Below are positions 15,337 through 25,259 of a stretch of 64,000 nt of DNA, piece by piece. Origin of the DNA: Mesorhizobium sp. B2-1-8. GTDB lineage: Bacteria > Pseudomonadota > Alphaproteobacteria > Rhizobiales > Rhizobiaceae. The notes beneath the pieces were generated by a model that saw nothing but the letters and a program-made list of their open reading frames with translations, had not been told where the DNA came from and ran no database searches. Every line of letters begins with the position of its first letter. The stretch's first letter is position 1. A program made the position numbers and the translations under genes. The stretch covers positions 6,239,501-6,303,500 of the forward strand of contig NZ_CP083952.1 in assembly GCF_006442545.2 (NCBI RefSeq). The letters are read 5' to 3'.

Positions 15337-15462
15337 TCAGAATGCCGGCTCGACCGAGCCGACATTGTTCTTGGTGACGACGGTCAGCGGGATCGGCAGC
15401 CGGTCCCTGACCTCCTTGCCGTCCATGATCTCGGCCATGGTGATTGATCGCCAGGCGGCCAT
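15337..15462 (-). pseudogene. Sugar ABC transporter substrate-binding protein, C-terminal remnant
   Basis: The minus strand reads MAAWRSITMAEIMDGKEVRD, then RLPIPLTVVTKNNVGSVEPA, F and stop. AEIMDGK followed by (I/L)TVVTKxNV is the typical end of periplasmic sugar-binding proteins of the RbsB/XylF type. The N-terminal 250 or more residues are absent. It lies upstream of a divergent GntR gene, so the pair once formed a regulated uptake locus. Confidence 0.7.
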
Positions 15463-15611
15463 CCTCGACCGGGGAAGGCACGATGCAAGCTGGATTCCGT
15501 GACCTGAGCAATCACTCCATCGTCGGCAGAGATTACCCTCGGATTGGGTGCATTCCGATTTACATTCTAATATACCTGATCATTTCCGCTGAACGAAGCT
15601 ACGGATTTGCC

Positions 15612-16286
15612 ATGGACCTGGATCCTTCGACCCTCAATCGGGCTCTGCCGCTCCGCGATCAGATCTATCAGAAGATCCGCAACCTGATCGTCGTCGGGCA
15701 GATGAAGCCGGGGGAAGTGATCAACGAGGTGGCGATCGCCGAAGCGCTCGGCGTCTCGCGCACGCCGGTGCGGGAAGCGGTCAAGCGCATCAGCGACGAG
15801 GGTCTGGTGAAGATCCTGGCCCAGACCGGCACTTATGTCGCGCCGATCAGCCGCGCCGACCTGGAGGAAGCTTATGTCATCCGCCGGGCGCTGGAGATGG
15901 AGAGCGCCAAGCGCGCGGCCGTCAAGCTCACGCCGGCGTCAGCGGAACTGCTCGAGGACAATATGGCGGCCCACCGGCTCGCCATATCGCGCGGCCGATA
16001 CGCCACCGCGATCCAGCTCGACGACGTATTTCATCGCACCATTGCCGAGATCTGCGGCCTGCCGATGATCTGGCGGGCTGTCGACATCTCCAAGGCGCAG
16101 ATGGACCGCGGCCGTTACCTCGCCATTCCCAAACCCGGCTATGGCGAACAGACGATCGAGCAGCATGAAGCCATTCTCAACGCACTAAAGCGTCACGACG
16201 CCGAAGGCGCCGCGAAGGCAATGGAGCACCATCTCGAGACGTCGTTCCGCAACACGCTCGAAGTCGCCGCCGACCTGCTCGGCTGA
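15612..16286 (+). CDS. GntR-family (FadR/FCD) transcriptional regulator
   Basis: 224 residues from an ATG at 15612. The N-terminal winged helix is clear: LRDQIYQKIRNLIVVGQMKP, then NEVAIAEALGVSRTPVREAV. The C-terminal FCD ligand domain follows (about 85-215), with the helical motif DDVFHRTIAEICG and a likely metal-binding His/Asp set (D/H in DDVFH, H in EQHEAILNALKRHD, H in MEHHLETS). It should repress genes for an organic acid or sugar. Its neighbours are fragments of a sugar-binding protein and a mutarotase, so its original targets look lost. Longer upstream starts lack support. Confidence 0.88.
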   Translation: MDLDPSTLNRALPLRDQIYQKIRNLIVVGQMKPGEVINEVAIAEALGVSRTPVREAVKRISDEGLVKILAQTGTYVAPISRADLEEAYVIRRALEMESAKRAAVKLTPASAELLEDNMAAHRLAISRGRYATAIQLDDVFHRTIAEICGLPMIWRAVDISKAQMDRGRYLAIPKPGYGEQTIEQHEAILNALKRHDAEGAAKAMEHHLETSFRNTLEVAADLLG

Positions 16287-16321
16287 AGCCGCCGGCACGG
16301 GCAACCGAACCGGATCGTCAC

Positions 16322-16480
16322 ATGCGAAGAATGGGGCTTTGTATCAGCCTGAAGGCGGAGGCGATCGCGGAATACAAGCGCGTCCACGCCGCGGTCTGGC
16401 TGGAGGTGCTGGCGGTCATCAGCCGCGCCGACATCCATTCGATTTACGTGCGCGAGCCCGAGAACCTTCTTTTCGCCAAT
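16322..16480 (+). pseudogene. L-rhamnose mutarotase-like gene, truncated
   Basis: The frame from 16322 reads MRRMGLCISLKAEAIAEYKR, then VHAAVWLEVLAVISRADIHS and REPENLLFAN, matching the first half of RhaM/RhaU-family mutarotases (usual text MGLxIxLKPE...EYKRLHAAVWPEVL...REPENLLF). After LLF the reading loses all similarity, so the C-terminal half with the catalytic region is missing. A complete family member, rhaU, lies at 30713. Confidence 0.75.
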
Positions 16481-16629
16481 CAAGTCGGATCGAAGCCCTT
16501 ATGGCAACCTGTTCCGGCGCATCGAGAGCGCGTTCCTCTTCGGACTCCGCGCGGACATTCGACTGGGAGGAAACGCTCGATCGCTCTCGTACCGCATGCG
16601 CTGTTGCAGGCGTGTTCGCGTGGCGTCGC

Positions 16630-16791
16630 TTAGGTTTTCTTGTCGCCATTGGGGTTTGGTGCCGGCGCCTCTCGCACGTCTCGCGGTGGTGGATCGATAT
16701 GCTCAAGCTCCGACAGTGCTTCCTTGTCCGGCCGACTGACGGGCGGCTGCGGGCCGGGCTTCGGCTGTGGTTCCTTGATCTTGGCTGGCAT
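16630..16791 (-). CDS. Small proline-rich hypothetical protein
   Basis: 53 residues beginning MPAKIKEPQPKPGPQPPVSR and ending APAPNPNGDKKT. It is highly charged, with about one fifth proline, and has no signal peptide or membrane segment, so it is probably disordered. The ribosome-binding site is weak (CTGGAT). Codon use is typical of the surrounding genome, which argues for a real gene. Confidence 0.5.
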   Translation of the reverse strand: MPAKIKEPQPKPGPQPPVSRPDKEALSELEHIDPPPRDVREAPAPNPNGDKKT

Positions 16792-17011
16792 ATCCAGTTA
16801 ACCGGAATCCATAGGTCCCTGTTCCATTATATCTTACTTAAAAGACGGGAGGCCGAAGCCGCAGGGCCAAAACGTGTCACGGTGAAATAAACAGATCACA
16901 GGTTTGCGATAGTCGGGACGAATGGTGGTCCGAAGAGCGTTCTAACTTTAGTTCGCCGGGTGCTCACAAGACCCCGAGCACCCAAAATCAAATGCTTTTG
17001 GGAGAACGACC

Positions 17012-17308
17012 ATGAAACATCTCCTGGTTCCGATGATGGCAGGCTTACTGATGGGTTCCATTGGCATGGCCCTGGCCACCAATGTCCACACGGTGACGGG
17101 CACGACAGGTCAGCCCGGCCAAACCATCGGAACCCCTCAAACAGGAAGTGCGACCCCCGGCCACGCCAGCTCTGCTCCGGGCTCGGCCTTCAACCCGGAT
17201 GGAAATGCCGGAACACATTACGCGGGCACCCAGCCGCAAAACTCGAAAAATCCGAAGAGCGTATCTCAGTACGACGTGGCCGGCTTCCAGCAGTCCCATA
17301 ATCACTAG
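17012..17308 (+). CDS. Small secreted Gly/Thr-rich protein
   Basis: 98 residues. The ATG has GGGAGAACGACC in front. A signal peptide is clear (MKHLLVPMMAGLLMGSIGMA, cleavage after MALA). The mature part is rich in Gly, Thr, Ser and Asn with a repeat-like TGTTGQPGQTIGTPQTGSAT and ends with QQSHNH. It looks exported and unstructured; function unknown. A hairpin terminator lies just downstream. Confidence 0.7.
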   Translation: MKHLLVPMMAGLLMGSIGMALATNVHTVTGTTGQPGQTIGTPQTGSATPGHASSAPGSAFNPDGNAGTHYAGTQPQNSKNPKSVSQYDVAGFQQSHNH

Positions 17309-17636
17309 GTGGCAGCACGATCCGCGGATCACTGGCCCGGTCGCCGAAGCAGCCGGGCCAATGCATTCACCAGTCGACATCACTTGCCGGCGCGGACCAG
17401 GCCGGAAACTCCTCAGCACCGCGCGAAAAAGGGGCGAATCTGCTGCCCCGAACGTTTTCCAACCCTCGGATTTCGGAAATTATCGGGACCAGGCCCACGT
17501 CCGTCGGCCTGGTGGGGCCCGTCACAAAGATCGATCGACGGAACGACTTTGCGCTCACCGGACTTCTGTCGGATTCAATTTGCTTGGTGATCCATCGACC
17601 GTAGGGCAAACTTCCCGCGGGGCTGCAGGAGGTGAA
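17309..17636. other. Intergenic region with hairpins
   Basis: No gene is recognised. It contains the stem GGCCCGG...CCGGGCC (17334-17359, likely terminator of the upstream gene) and a second stem, ACCAGGC...GCCTGGT, near 17490-17515. The Shine-Dalgarno sequence GGAGGTGAA for the next gene is at the right end. Confidence 0.45.
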
Positions 17637-18077
17637 ATGAGAGCACGCGCAGCAACGCTCGGGGACCTCGAGGACGTCTTCCATGGCCTGTCCAAGCGGA
17701 TGTCGGAGGAATACGCGGCGGCCGGCAAGGACAGCAAGATCGCCTACGACAATCTGATGATGAACTTGAAGGAAGGCCGGGCGCACGCGCTTGTCGAGGG
17801 CGAGAAGGCCGTGGCGATCATCGCCTGGCATGAGAACAGCGACGCCGCCGATACGCTGTTTGCCGCGCAGGAGGATTTCTTCCGCGGCTCGACCGTCCGT
17901 TTCTGCAAGCGGCATATCAGGCATATCCAGGCGCTCGCCGGCAACCTTCCCATCCACTCGCGCAGCTGGCTGCAGGGGCCTGATGTCGCCAGATGGTTCG
18001 GCATCATCGGCTATGTCGAGCGCGGCCAGGAGAACGGCGCCAAGCTGTTCGAACTGCCGCCGGCTCGCCTCCGCTGA
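17637..18077 (+). CDS. Putative GNAT-like acetyltransferase
   Basis: 146 residues from an ATG directly after GGAGGTGAA. MRARAATLGDLEDVFHGLSK has the N-terminal pattern of GNAT proteins. EGRAHALVEGEKAVAIIAWH fits their central strands, and FFRGSTVRFCKRHIRHIQAL could be the acyl-CoA helix. Similarity is closest in style to short phage or cryptic GNATs; a standard Q/RxxGxG/A pyrophosphate loop is not visible, so catalysis is uncertain. No membrane segment. Confidence 0.55.
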   Translation: MRARAATLGDLEDVFHGLSKRMSEEYAAAGKDSKIAYDNLMMNLKEGRAHALVEGEKAVAIIAWHENSDAADTLFAAQEDFFRGSTVRFCKRHIRHIQALAGNLPIHSRSWLQGPDVARWFGIIGYVERGQENGAKLFELPPARLR

Positions 18078-18331
18078 GGAACTCCGGCTGCTGCGGGTGT
18101 TCCTCCTTGCCGCGAACGCCGACTGTATGTCGCCCGCCCGCGCAAATTGGTTGATGCGATCACCGTCTTCGGCTCCAATCGCTTTAACTCGGCGGCCTTG
18201 CGAATTGCTGCACTCGGCCGCCTTATGGACTGCCTCAGCAAGCGGCTTGCGCAGGGCGAGATTTGGCGGGATGTTGCCGGAGGGCAACCGGGGCCAAACC
18301 GGCAGGCCGAGATCGATATGGCTGCTGTAAA

Positions 18332-18820
18332 ATGTCGCGAGCTTGCTTCGCCTTTCTTACCTTTGTTGCCTTGCTGACGCCGGTAGAGGCAAGCGAGCGT
18401 ATGTCTCATCTGTTTGACCGCTCCAACCTGCCGATCGCCTATTTTCGCGAATCGGATCTTGTGACCGCATACACGACTGCAATGGCGCGCTTCCGTCTGC
18501 AGTTCGCAGGGCATGCCGGCGAAACCAATCTTGCGATCCCCCTCGAACCATTGCTTTTGCGAGCGGAATTCCGTGCGCGGACATGGCGCTCGGCGGACGG
18601 CAGCCTGTTGCAAGGCTTCGCCGGCAAGGGCGGCTTCCGGTTGACTGTCGGTAACTGCCTGGCACGTATTTGCGCAGCCAGCGAATGCAGCGATGCCGGT
18701 TGGCCGGTTTACGCCTGCAGCGACGGACGCAAGCGCAAGATGTCCGTCACCGATTTTGTGACGGCAAGATTCGATGGCATCCCCTATCGTCGATTGAGCG
18801 CCTCCCCTTCACAGGAATGA
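18332..18820 (+). CDS. Hypothetical secreted protein
   Basis: 162 residues from an ATG at 18332 with a plausible signal peptide (MSRACFAFLTFVALLTPVEA, cleavage before SE). The mature part has three cysteines in the segment NCLARICAASECSDAGWPVY, with a fourth shortly after (ACSDGRK), which may form disulfides in the periplasm. No family recognised. Its 3' end overlaps an esterase fragment on the other strand. Confidence 0.5.
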   Translation: MSRACFAFLTFVALLTPVEASERMSHLFDRSNLPIAYFRESDLVTAYTTAMARFRLQFAGHAGETNLAIPLEPLLLRAEFRARTWRSADGSLLQGFAGKGGFRLTVGNCLARICAASECSDAGWPVYACSDGRKRKMSVTDFVTARFDGIPYRRLSASPSQE

Positions 18821-19018
18821 TGGCGCGAGGTGATTCTTACCCAGGCAGGTGTTCAGCCAGGCGGTATTCCTTTGCCGCACCGCGAAAGCCGCCCGCACCG
18901 CGCGGTTGACCGTCACCGGCAGGATCGACGTGTGGTCTTCGCCGGCGTGCAGCTCGAAGCTCGCCCGCAGGCCTGGGAGCGCGTCGAGGCGTTGCGCCGA
19001 GGGCAGTGTGCCGAACAA
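18809..19018 (-). pseudogene. Alpha/beta-hydrolase esterase, C-terminal remnant
   Basis: The minus strand reads FGTLPSAQRLDALPGLRASF, then ELHAGEDHTSILPVTVNRAV and RAAFAVRQ. The motif F(E/H)-x-GEDHTSILP with its histidine is the C-terminal end of siderophore-esterase-like serine hydrolases (IroE/Fes type). The nucleophile and N-terminal domain are not found upstream, so only the tail survives. Confidence 0.55.
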
Positions 19019-19302
19019 TCCGGCCGGGACCTGCCGGGCGCTGCGACTTCCCGCCGCAGCCGCCTAGGCCTACCGGGGCTGAATTGATCGGCGGCATTAT
19101 CTTTTCCCCCGGACACGGCCCATATGAGTGGGCGTGCCATCCGGGCGGCAACGCGGTTGCATTCGAGCCAGGTGGCCGAAAAATCGGTGACAAGCGCGGC
19201 CGGAAAGTGTTTGAAGGTGTCGGTCAACATGGAGAGGGACGTGCGATCGGGTTGCGCTCGGCAGGCGTTGATGGTTTGTTGCCGGTCAGCGGAGATCAAG
19301 TG

Positions 19303-19644
19303 ATGCGAGAATCCATGGGTCAAGACGAATACGGGTCGGCGAGCCCCTTCGATCCCGACGACCTGCCGAATCTGAACGCGATCGGACCAGGGATCGGCAA
19401 CAACGACTTCGAGAAATACGCGGTCGCCGTGATCATCGTGTTCGGCGCCCTGATCATCGGCGGCCTGATGGCCGCATCGATGACTTTCGGCCATCGCAAC
19501 GGCTTCCTCTTCGCGCTGGGCGGCGCCACGTCGGCCTGGATATCGGGTAACGCGCTGCTGCTCGACCGGCCACGCATCTATGCGCTGTTCGTCGGCATCG
19601 CCGCCTTGATGCTGATTGCATCGACCATCACGCTGGTGACCTGA
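19303..19644 (+). CDS. Small inner-membrane protein
   Basis: 113 residues from an ATG at 19303 (GGAG seven bases upstream). The N-terminal 35 residues are acidic and polar (MRESMGQDEYGSASPFDPDD). Three hydrophobic stretches follow (about 38-60, 68-85 and 91-110), the first with a Gly-rich pattern (VIIVFGALIIGGLMAAS). A small membrane protein of unknown role. Confidence 0.6.
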   Translation: MRESMGQDEYGSASPFDPDDLPNLNAIGPGIGNNDFEKYAVAVIIVFGALIIGGLMAASMTFGHRNGFLFALGGATSAWISGNALLLDRPRIYALFVGIAALMLIASTITLVT

Positions 19645-19668
19645 CGGCTGCTGCCGGGCCATGAAGCG

Positions 19669-19700
19669 GAGGCCGGTCCCGAAAGGCGGAATCCGGCCTC
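19669..19700. terminator. Possible bidirectional terminator stem
   Basis: GAGGCCGG...CCGGCCTC forms an 8-base-pair stem with a 16-base loop between the convergent genes ending at 19644 and 19729. There is no T-run, so confidence is modest. Confidence 0.4.
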
Positions 19701-19728
19701 GTCAGGCAAGGAACAGGCTTGCGGCCTG

Positions 19729-21468
<1,740 letters not shown>

Positions 21469-21583
21469 GGCAGGTCTCCGGGCGGGGACACCTAGAAAAC
21501 CCTCTCGGAGAGACCGAGTCCATTCACAAAAATGGGCTCCCACGAAGCACGTCGTGAGGGGAACATCCGCAGTCGAATTTGCC

Positions 21584-22876
21584 TCAAACAATCCCGCCGG
21601 AGCCGCCGGCGACCGCCGGGCGTTCCGCCGCGACCTTGGCGCGGTAGCCCGCTGACCGGTAGGCGGCGACAGGATCGATGGCGCCGCCGGTTTTCAGCCG
21701 CGCCATGGCCAGGATCGGCTCGACGTCGGTGCGGTAAGCTGCCTTCAGCGTCTGCGTCGCCATCAGCGCGTCATTGCCGTCCTGAAAACCTTCGAGCGCC
21801 TTGCGGTCGACCAGCAGCGCCTGCGCATAGGCGCGCTGCACTTCGACCGCCGACAACATCAGGCTTTCGATCGGGTCGGTGACGTTGTGGCTTTGGTCGA
21901 GCATGTGCGCCGGGTCGAAACCCTCGGCGCCGGAAAGCTCGGCATCGACCAGTTCGTTGAAGACCAGGAACAGCCGGTAGGGGTCGATCGAACCGGCGTC
22001 GAGGTCATCATCGCCATATTTGGAATCGTTGAAATGGAAGCCGCCGAGTTTCTTGAACTGGATCAGCCGCGACACGATCATCTCGATGTTGACGTTGGGT
22101 GCGTGGTGGCCGAGGTCGACGAGGCAGAACGCCTTGTCGCCCAATTCCTTGGCGATGATGTAGTTGGTGCCCCAGTCCTGCACGACGGTGGAATAGAAGG
22201 CGGGCTCGTACATCTTGTGTTCGGTGAACAGCTTCCAGTCGGCGGGCAGGCCGGCATAGACCTCCCGCATGGCATCGAGATAGCGCTCGAAAGCTTTGGC
22301 GAAATTGACCTGGCCGGGGAAATTCGAGCCGTCACCGATCCACACCGTCAGCGCTTTGGAGCCCAGCGTCTTGCCGATCTCGATGCATTCGAGATTATGC
22401 TCGATTGCCTGGCGGCGCGTACCGGCATCGGCATGCGACAGCGAGCCGAACTTGTAGGAGAGCTTCTGGTCCTTCGCATCCGAGAAAGTGTTGGAATTCA
22501 TGGCATCGAAGCCGAGGCCGAAGCGGGAAGCCGCCTGCTTCAGCCGGTTCGGGTCGGCCTTGTCCCACGGGATGTGCAGGGAGACGGTCGGGGTCGCCTG
22601 CGTCAGTTGGCTGATGACAGCGCAATCCTCTATCTTGTCGAAGATATCACGCGGTTCGCCGGCACCGGGGAAGCGGGCAAAGCGCGTGCCGCCGGTGCCA
22701 ACGCCCCAGGACGGGATCGCCACGGCGAATTTCTCGACCTTGTCCCTGATCGCATCGATGGCGATGCCGCGCCGGTCCAGCCGCTCGCCGAGCGAGGCGT
22801 AGTCGCGCTCGAGGTCGGCCTTGCGCGCGGCATTGTTCTTATCGACGATGTCGGCGGAAATGATGGTTTCGGACAA
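21584..22876 (-). CDS. rhaI: L-rhamnose isomerase (rhizobial type)
   Basis: 430 residues. A TIM-barrel sugar isomerase of the RhaI class found in rhizobia and Pseudomonas, converting L-rhamnose to L-rhamnulose. Landmarks are VSLHIPWDKADPNRLKQAAS, LTVWIGDGSNFPGQVNFAKA, FTEHKMYEPAFYSTVVQDWG (metal-binding Glu), VDLGHHAPNVNIEMIVSRLI and GGFHFNDSKYGDDDLDAGSI (metal ligands). The start is a TTG at 22874-22876 with GGGAGGAACAGCAG in front; no ATG is better placed. It follows rhaD by about 93 bases that contain a palindromic repeat, and is probably co-transcribed with it under RhaR. Confidence 0.93.
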   Translation of the reverse strand: MSETIISADIVDKNNAARKADLERDYASLGERLDRRGIAIDAIRDKVEKFAVAIPSWGVGTGGTRFARFPGAGEPRDIFDKIEDCAVISQLTQATPTVSLHIPWDKADPNRLKQAASRFGLGFDAMNSNTFSDAKDQKLSYKFGSLSHADAGTRRQAIEHNLECIEIGKTLGSKALTVWIGDGSNFPGQVNFAKAFERYLDAMREVYAGLPADWKLFTEHKMYEPAFYSTVVQDWGTNYIIAKELGDKAFCLVDLGHHAPNVNIEMIVSRLIQFKKLGGFHFNDSKYGDDDLDAGSIDPYRLFLVFNELVDAELSGAEGFDPAHMLDQSHNVTDPIESLMLSAVEVQRAYAQALLVDRKALEGFQDGNDALMATQTLKAAYRTDVEPILAMARLKTGGAIDPVAAYRSAGYRAKVAAERPAVAGGSGGIV

Positions 22877-22912
22877 CTGCTGTTCCTCCCAGTACTCGTT
22901 CGGCTGGCGCCG

Positions 22913-22965
22913 CCCCTCATCCGCCCTTCGGGCACCCTCTCCCCGTGAAACGGGGAGAGGGAAGG
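22913..22965. repeat. Palindromic intergenic repeat between rhaD and rhaI
   Basis: CCCTCTCCCCGTGAAACGGG then GAGAGGG forms a near-perfect hairpin, preceded by CATCCGCCCTTCGGGCACC. This combination is the well-known rhizobial/Brucella intergenic palindrome type (RIME/ABC-like). In this position it could trim or attenuate the rhaDI transcript. Confidence 0.7.
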
Positions 22966-22969
22966 GTCC

Positions 22970-25072
22970 TTAGCGTGTAAAGCTCTGTGCGTTGCCGGCG
23001 TCGACATTGATGATGTTGCCGGTCGACTTGGCCGACATGTCGGAGGCCAGGAAATAGATCGCCTCGGCGATGTCTTCCGGAAAGACCGAGCGCTTCAGCA
23101 TCGAACGCGAGCGGTAATGCTCTTCGAGATCGTCGGTCGACATCTTGTACGCGGCAGCGCGTTGTTCCTTCCACTCGCCGGTCCAGATCTTCGAGCCGCG
23201 CAACACCGCATCCGGGTTGACGACATTGACCCTGATCTGCGCTTCCGCGCCTTCCAGCGCGAGACAGCGGGCCAGATGAATCTCGGCCGCCTTGGCGGTG
23301 CAGTAGGCAGCGGCATTGGGTGACGCGGCAAGGCCGTTCTTGGAGGCGACGAAGACGACGTTGCCGCCGATCTTCTGCACCCGGAAAAGCCGGAACGCTT
23401 CGCGCGAGACCAGGAAATAGCCGGTCGACAGGATGTCCATGTTCTTGTTCCACAGCGCCAGCGTCGTCTCCTCGATCGGCGCCGAGGAGGCAAGGCCAGC
23501 ATTGGAGACCAGAATGTCAATGCCGCCGAACTCGACTGCCGTCTCGGCGAAGCCGGCGACGACCTGATCTTCAGAGGTGACGTTGATGAGAGCCGCCCGG
23601 ACGAAATCCTTGCCATAGGCCTTGGCCAGTTCCTCATTGGCGCCGGCGAGCGCCGCCTCGTCGATATCGGCCAGCACCACGCAGGCGCCTTCGCGCAGCA
23701 GGCGGTTGGCCGTGGCCCGGCCGATGCCGCCGGCGCCGCCGGTGACCAGCGCGATCTGGCCGGCGAGAGACTTCGGCTTCGGCATGCGCTGCAGCTTCAA
23801 ATCCTCGAGCAGCCAGTATTCGATGTCGAAGGCTTCCTGCGCGGGCAGGCCGACATAGGACGAGACGGTCGAGGCGCCGCGCATGACGTTGATGGCGTTG
23901 ACGTAGAACTCGCCCGAGATGCGCGCCGTCGCCTTGTCGCCGGCGAAGGTGAACATGCCGACGCCGGGCATCAGATAGACTACCGCGTTGGGGTCGCGGA
24001 TGGCCGGCGAATCCGCATGCTTGCAGCTGTCGTAATAGGCCTGGTAGCCGACACGATATTCGGCAATGTCGTCTGCGAGGCGCGCTATGACGGCATCGAC
24101 ATCAGGCTTTGCCGGATCGAATTCGATGACCAGCGGGCGGATCTTGGTGCGCAGGAAGTGGTCCGGGCACGATGTGCCGAGTGCGGCCAGCGGGCGCAGA
24201 TCCCTGGAGTTGACGAATTCGAGGACGGCGGAAGAATCGTCGAAATGGCCGAGCTTGTGGCTCTTTTCCGAGATCAGGCCGCGGATTTTCGGCATCAGCT
24301 TGGCCGCAATGGCACGGCGATCGGCGGCGTCGAGCGACTTCACCACCTCGCCTCCGAAGATCGCCACGCCTTCGGAGCGGCGCTCGAACCATTCGATCGC
24401 CTGGTTGATCACCGAAATCGTCGTCTCGTAGCACTCCTTTGGCGTGTCCCCCCAGGTGAACAGGCCGTGGCTTTCGAGGATGACGCCCTTGGCGGTGGGG
24501 TGTTCGAGGCAGAATTTCTCCAGCCACAGGCCGAGTTCGAAGCCCGGCCGTTTCCACGGCAGCCAGCCTATGGCATCGCCGAAGATTTCATTGGTCAGCG
24601 CCCTGGAATCCTTCGCCGCGGCAATGGCGATTATGGCATCGGGATGCATGTGGTCGACGAAGGGCTTCGGCACGTAGGCGTGCAGCGGCGTGTCGATCGA
24701 GGCCGCGCGTGGATTGAGGTTGAAGGTGCAGTGGGGCAGATAGCCCACCATCTCGTCCTCGTGCTCGACGCCGCGATAAAGCCCCTTCAGTGCCCGCAGC
24801 TTGTCCATGTAGAGGGTGGCGAAGCCGTCCAGTTTGATCGAGGCGCTGTCGCCGCCCGAGCCCTTGACCCACAGCACCTCGACATTCTCGCCGGTGAGCG
24901 GATCCTTCTGCCATATCTTCGAGGATGTATTGCCGCCACCATAATTGGTGACGCGCTTGTCGGAGCCGAGCGTGTTCGAGCGACAGACCAGAAGCTCGGG
25001 CTCGCTCATCCCCTTCGCCTTCGCATCATCCCACAGATTGGCGAGGCGCGAGCCGGAGCGCTTGTCGAGCAT
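22970..25072 (-). CDS. rhaD: Bifunctional rhamnulose-1-P aldolase / lactaldehyde dehydrogenase
   Basis: 700 residues in two parts. Residues 1 to about 420 are a class II aldolase/adducin domain (YGGGNTSSKI near the start, MHPDAIIAIAAAKDSRALTN and ILESHGLFTWGDTPKECYET for metal and substrate). Residues about 430-700 are a short-chain dehydrogenase with cofactor motif VTGGAGGIGRATANRLL and catalytic YCTAKAAEIHL (YxxxK). It splits L-rhamnulose-1-phosphate into DHAP and L-lactaldehyde and oxidises or reduces the latter. The ATG has GGGAGGATTACCT in front. The gene is transcribed away from rhaR with the rha operators in between, as in Rhizobium leguminosarum. Confidence 0.95.
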   Translation of the reverse strand: MLDKRSGSRLANLWDDAKAKGMSEPELLVCRSNTLGSDKRVTNYGGGNTSSKIWQKDPLTGENVEVLWVKGSGGDSASIKLDGFATLYMDKLRALKGLYRGVEHEDEMVGYLPHCTFNLNPRAASIDTPLHAYVPKPFVDHMHPDAIIAIAAAKDSRALTNEIFGDAIGWLPWKRPGFELGLWLEKFCLEHPTAKGVILESHGLFTWGDTPKECYETTISVINQAIEWFERRSEGVAIFGGEVVKSLDAADRRAIAAKLMPKIRGLISEKSHKLGHFDDSSAVLEFVNSRDLRPLAALGTSCPDHFLRTKIRPLVIEFDPAKPDVDAVIARLADDIAEYRVGYQAYYDSCKHADSPAIRDPNAVVYLMPGVGMFTFAGDKATARISGEFYVNAINVMRGASTVSSYVGLPAQEAFDIEYWLLEDLKLQRMPKPKSLAGQIALVTGGAGGIGRATANRLLREGACVVLADIDEAALAGANEELAKAYGKDFVRAALINVTSEDQVVAGFAETAVEFGGIDILVSNAGLASSAPIEETTLALWNKNMDILSTGYFLVSREAFRLFRVQKIGGNVVFVASKNGLAASPNAAAYCTAKAAEIHLARCLALEGAEAQIRVNVVNPDAVLRGSKIWTGEWKEQRAAAYKMSTDDLEEHYRSRSMLKRSVFPEDIAEAIYFLASDMSAKSTGNIINVDAGNAQSFTR

Positions 25073-25144
25073 AGGTAATCCTCCCTTGGGGCGCGGACGA
25101 TGCGCTCCTTTTTCGCCGGGGAATGTCTACGCAAGAGGCGAGCT

Positions 25145-25217
25145 TGTCAATCACAAACGATCAATACCAATCATATTGCACTGCACAATGAAATTATATG
25201 ATCGGAAATGATTGACA
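25145..25217. promoter_or_regulatory. Long inverted repeat in rhaD-rhaR promoter (RhaR operator)
   Basis: TGTCAATCACAAACGATCA (25145-25163) and the inverse complement of TGATCGGAAATGATTGACA (25199-25217) share TGTCAATCA...CGATCA with only three or four differing bases. The arms are 35 bases apart, inside an AT-rich island in otherwise GC-rich DNA, and lie between the divergent starts of rhaD and rhaR. This is the likely binding site of the DeoR-type RhaR, with both promoters nearby; an additional CAATCATAT sits at 25169-25177. Confidence 0.7.
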
Positions 25218-25259
25218 CTGCTCGTTTTGAGTGCCTAGATGCCGAGGCAGGGAGGAACC

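Noticed and set aside
16339..16890. Plus-strand protein of 183 residues
   Set aside because: No family, and Arg/Gly-rich shadow composition; it covers the mutarotase fragment and the antisense of a better-supported small gene at 16630-16791.
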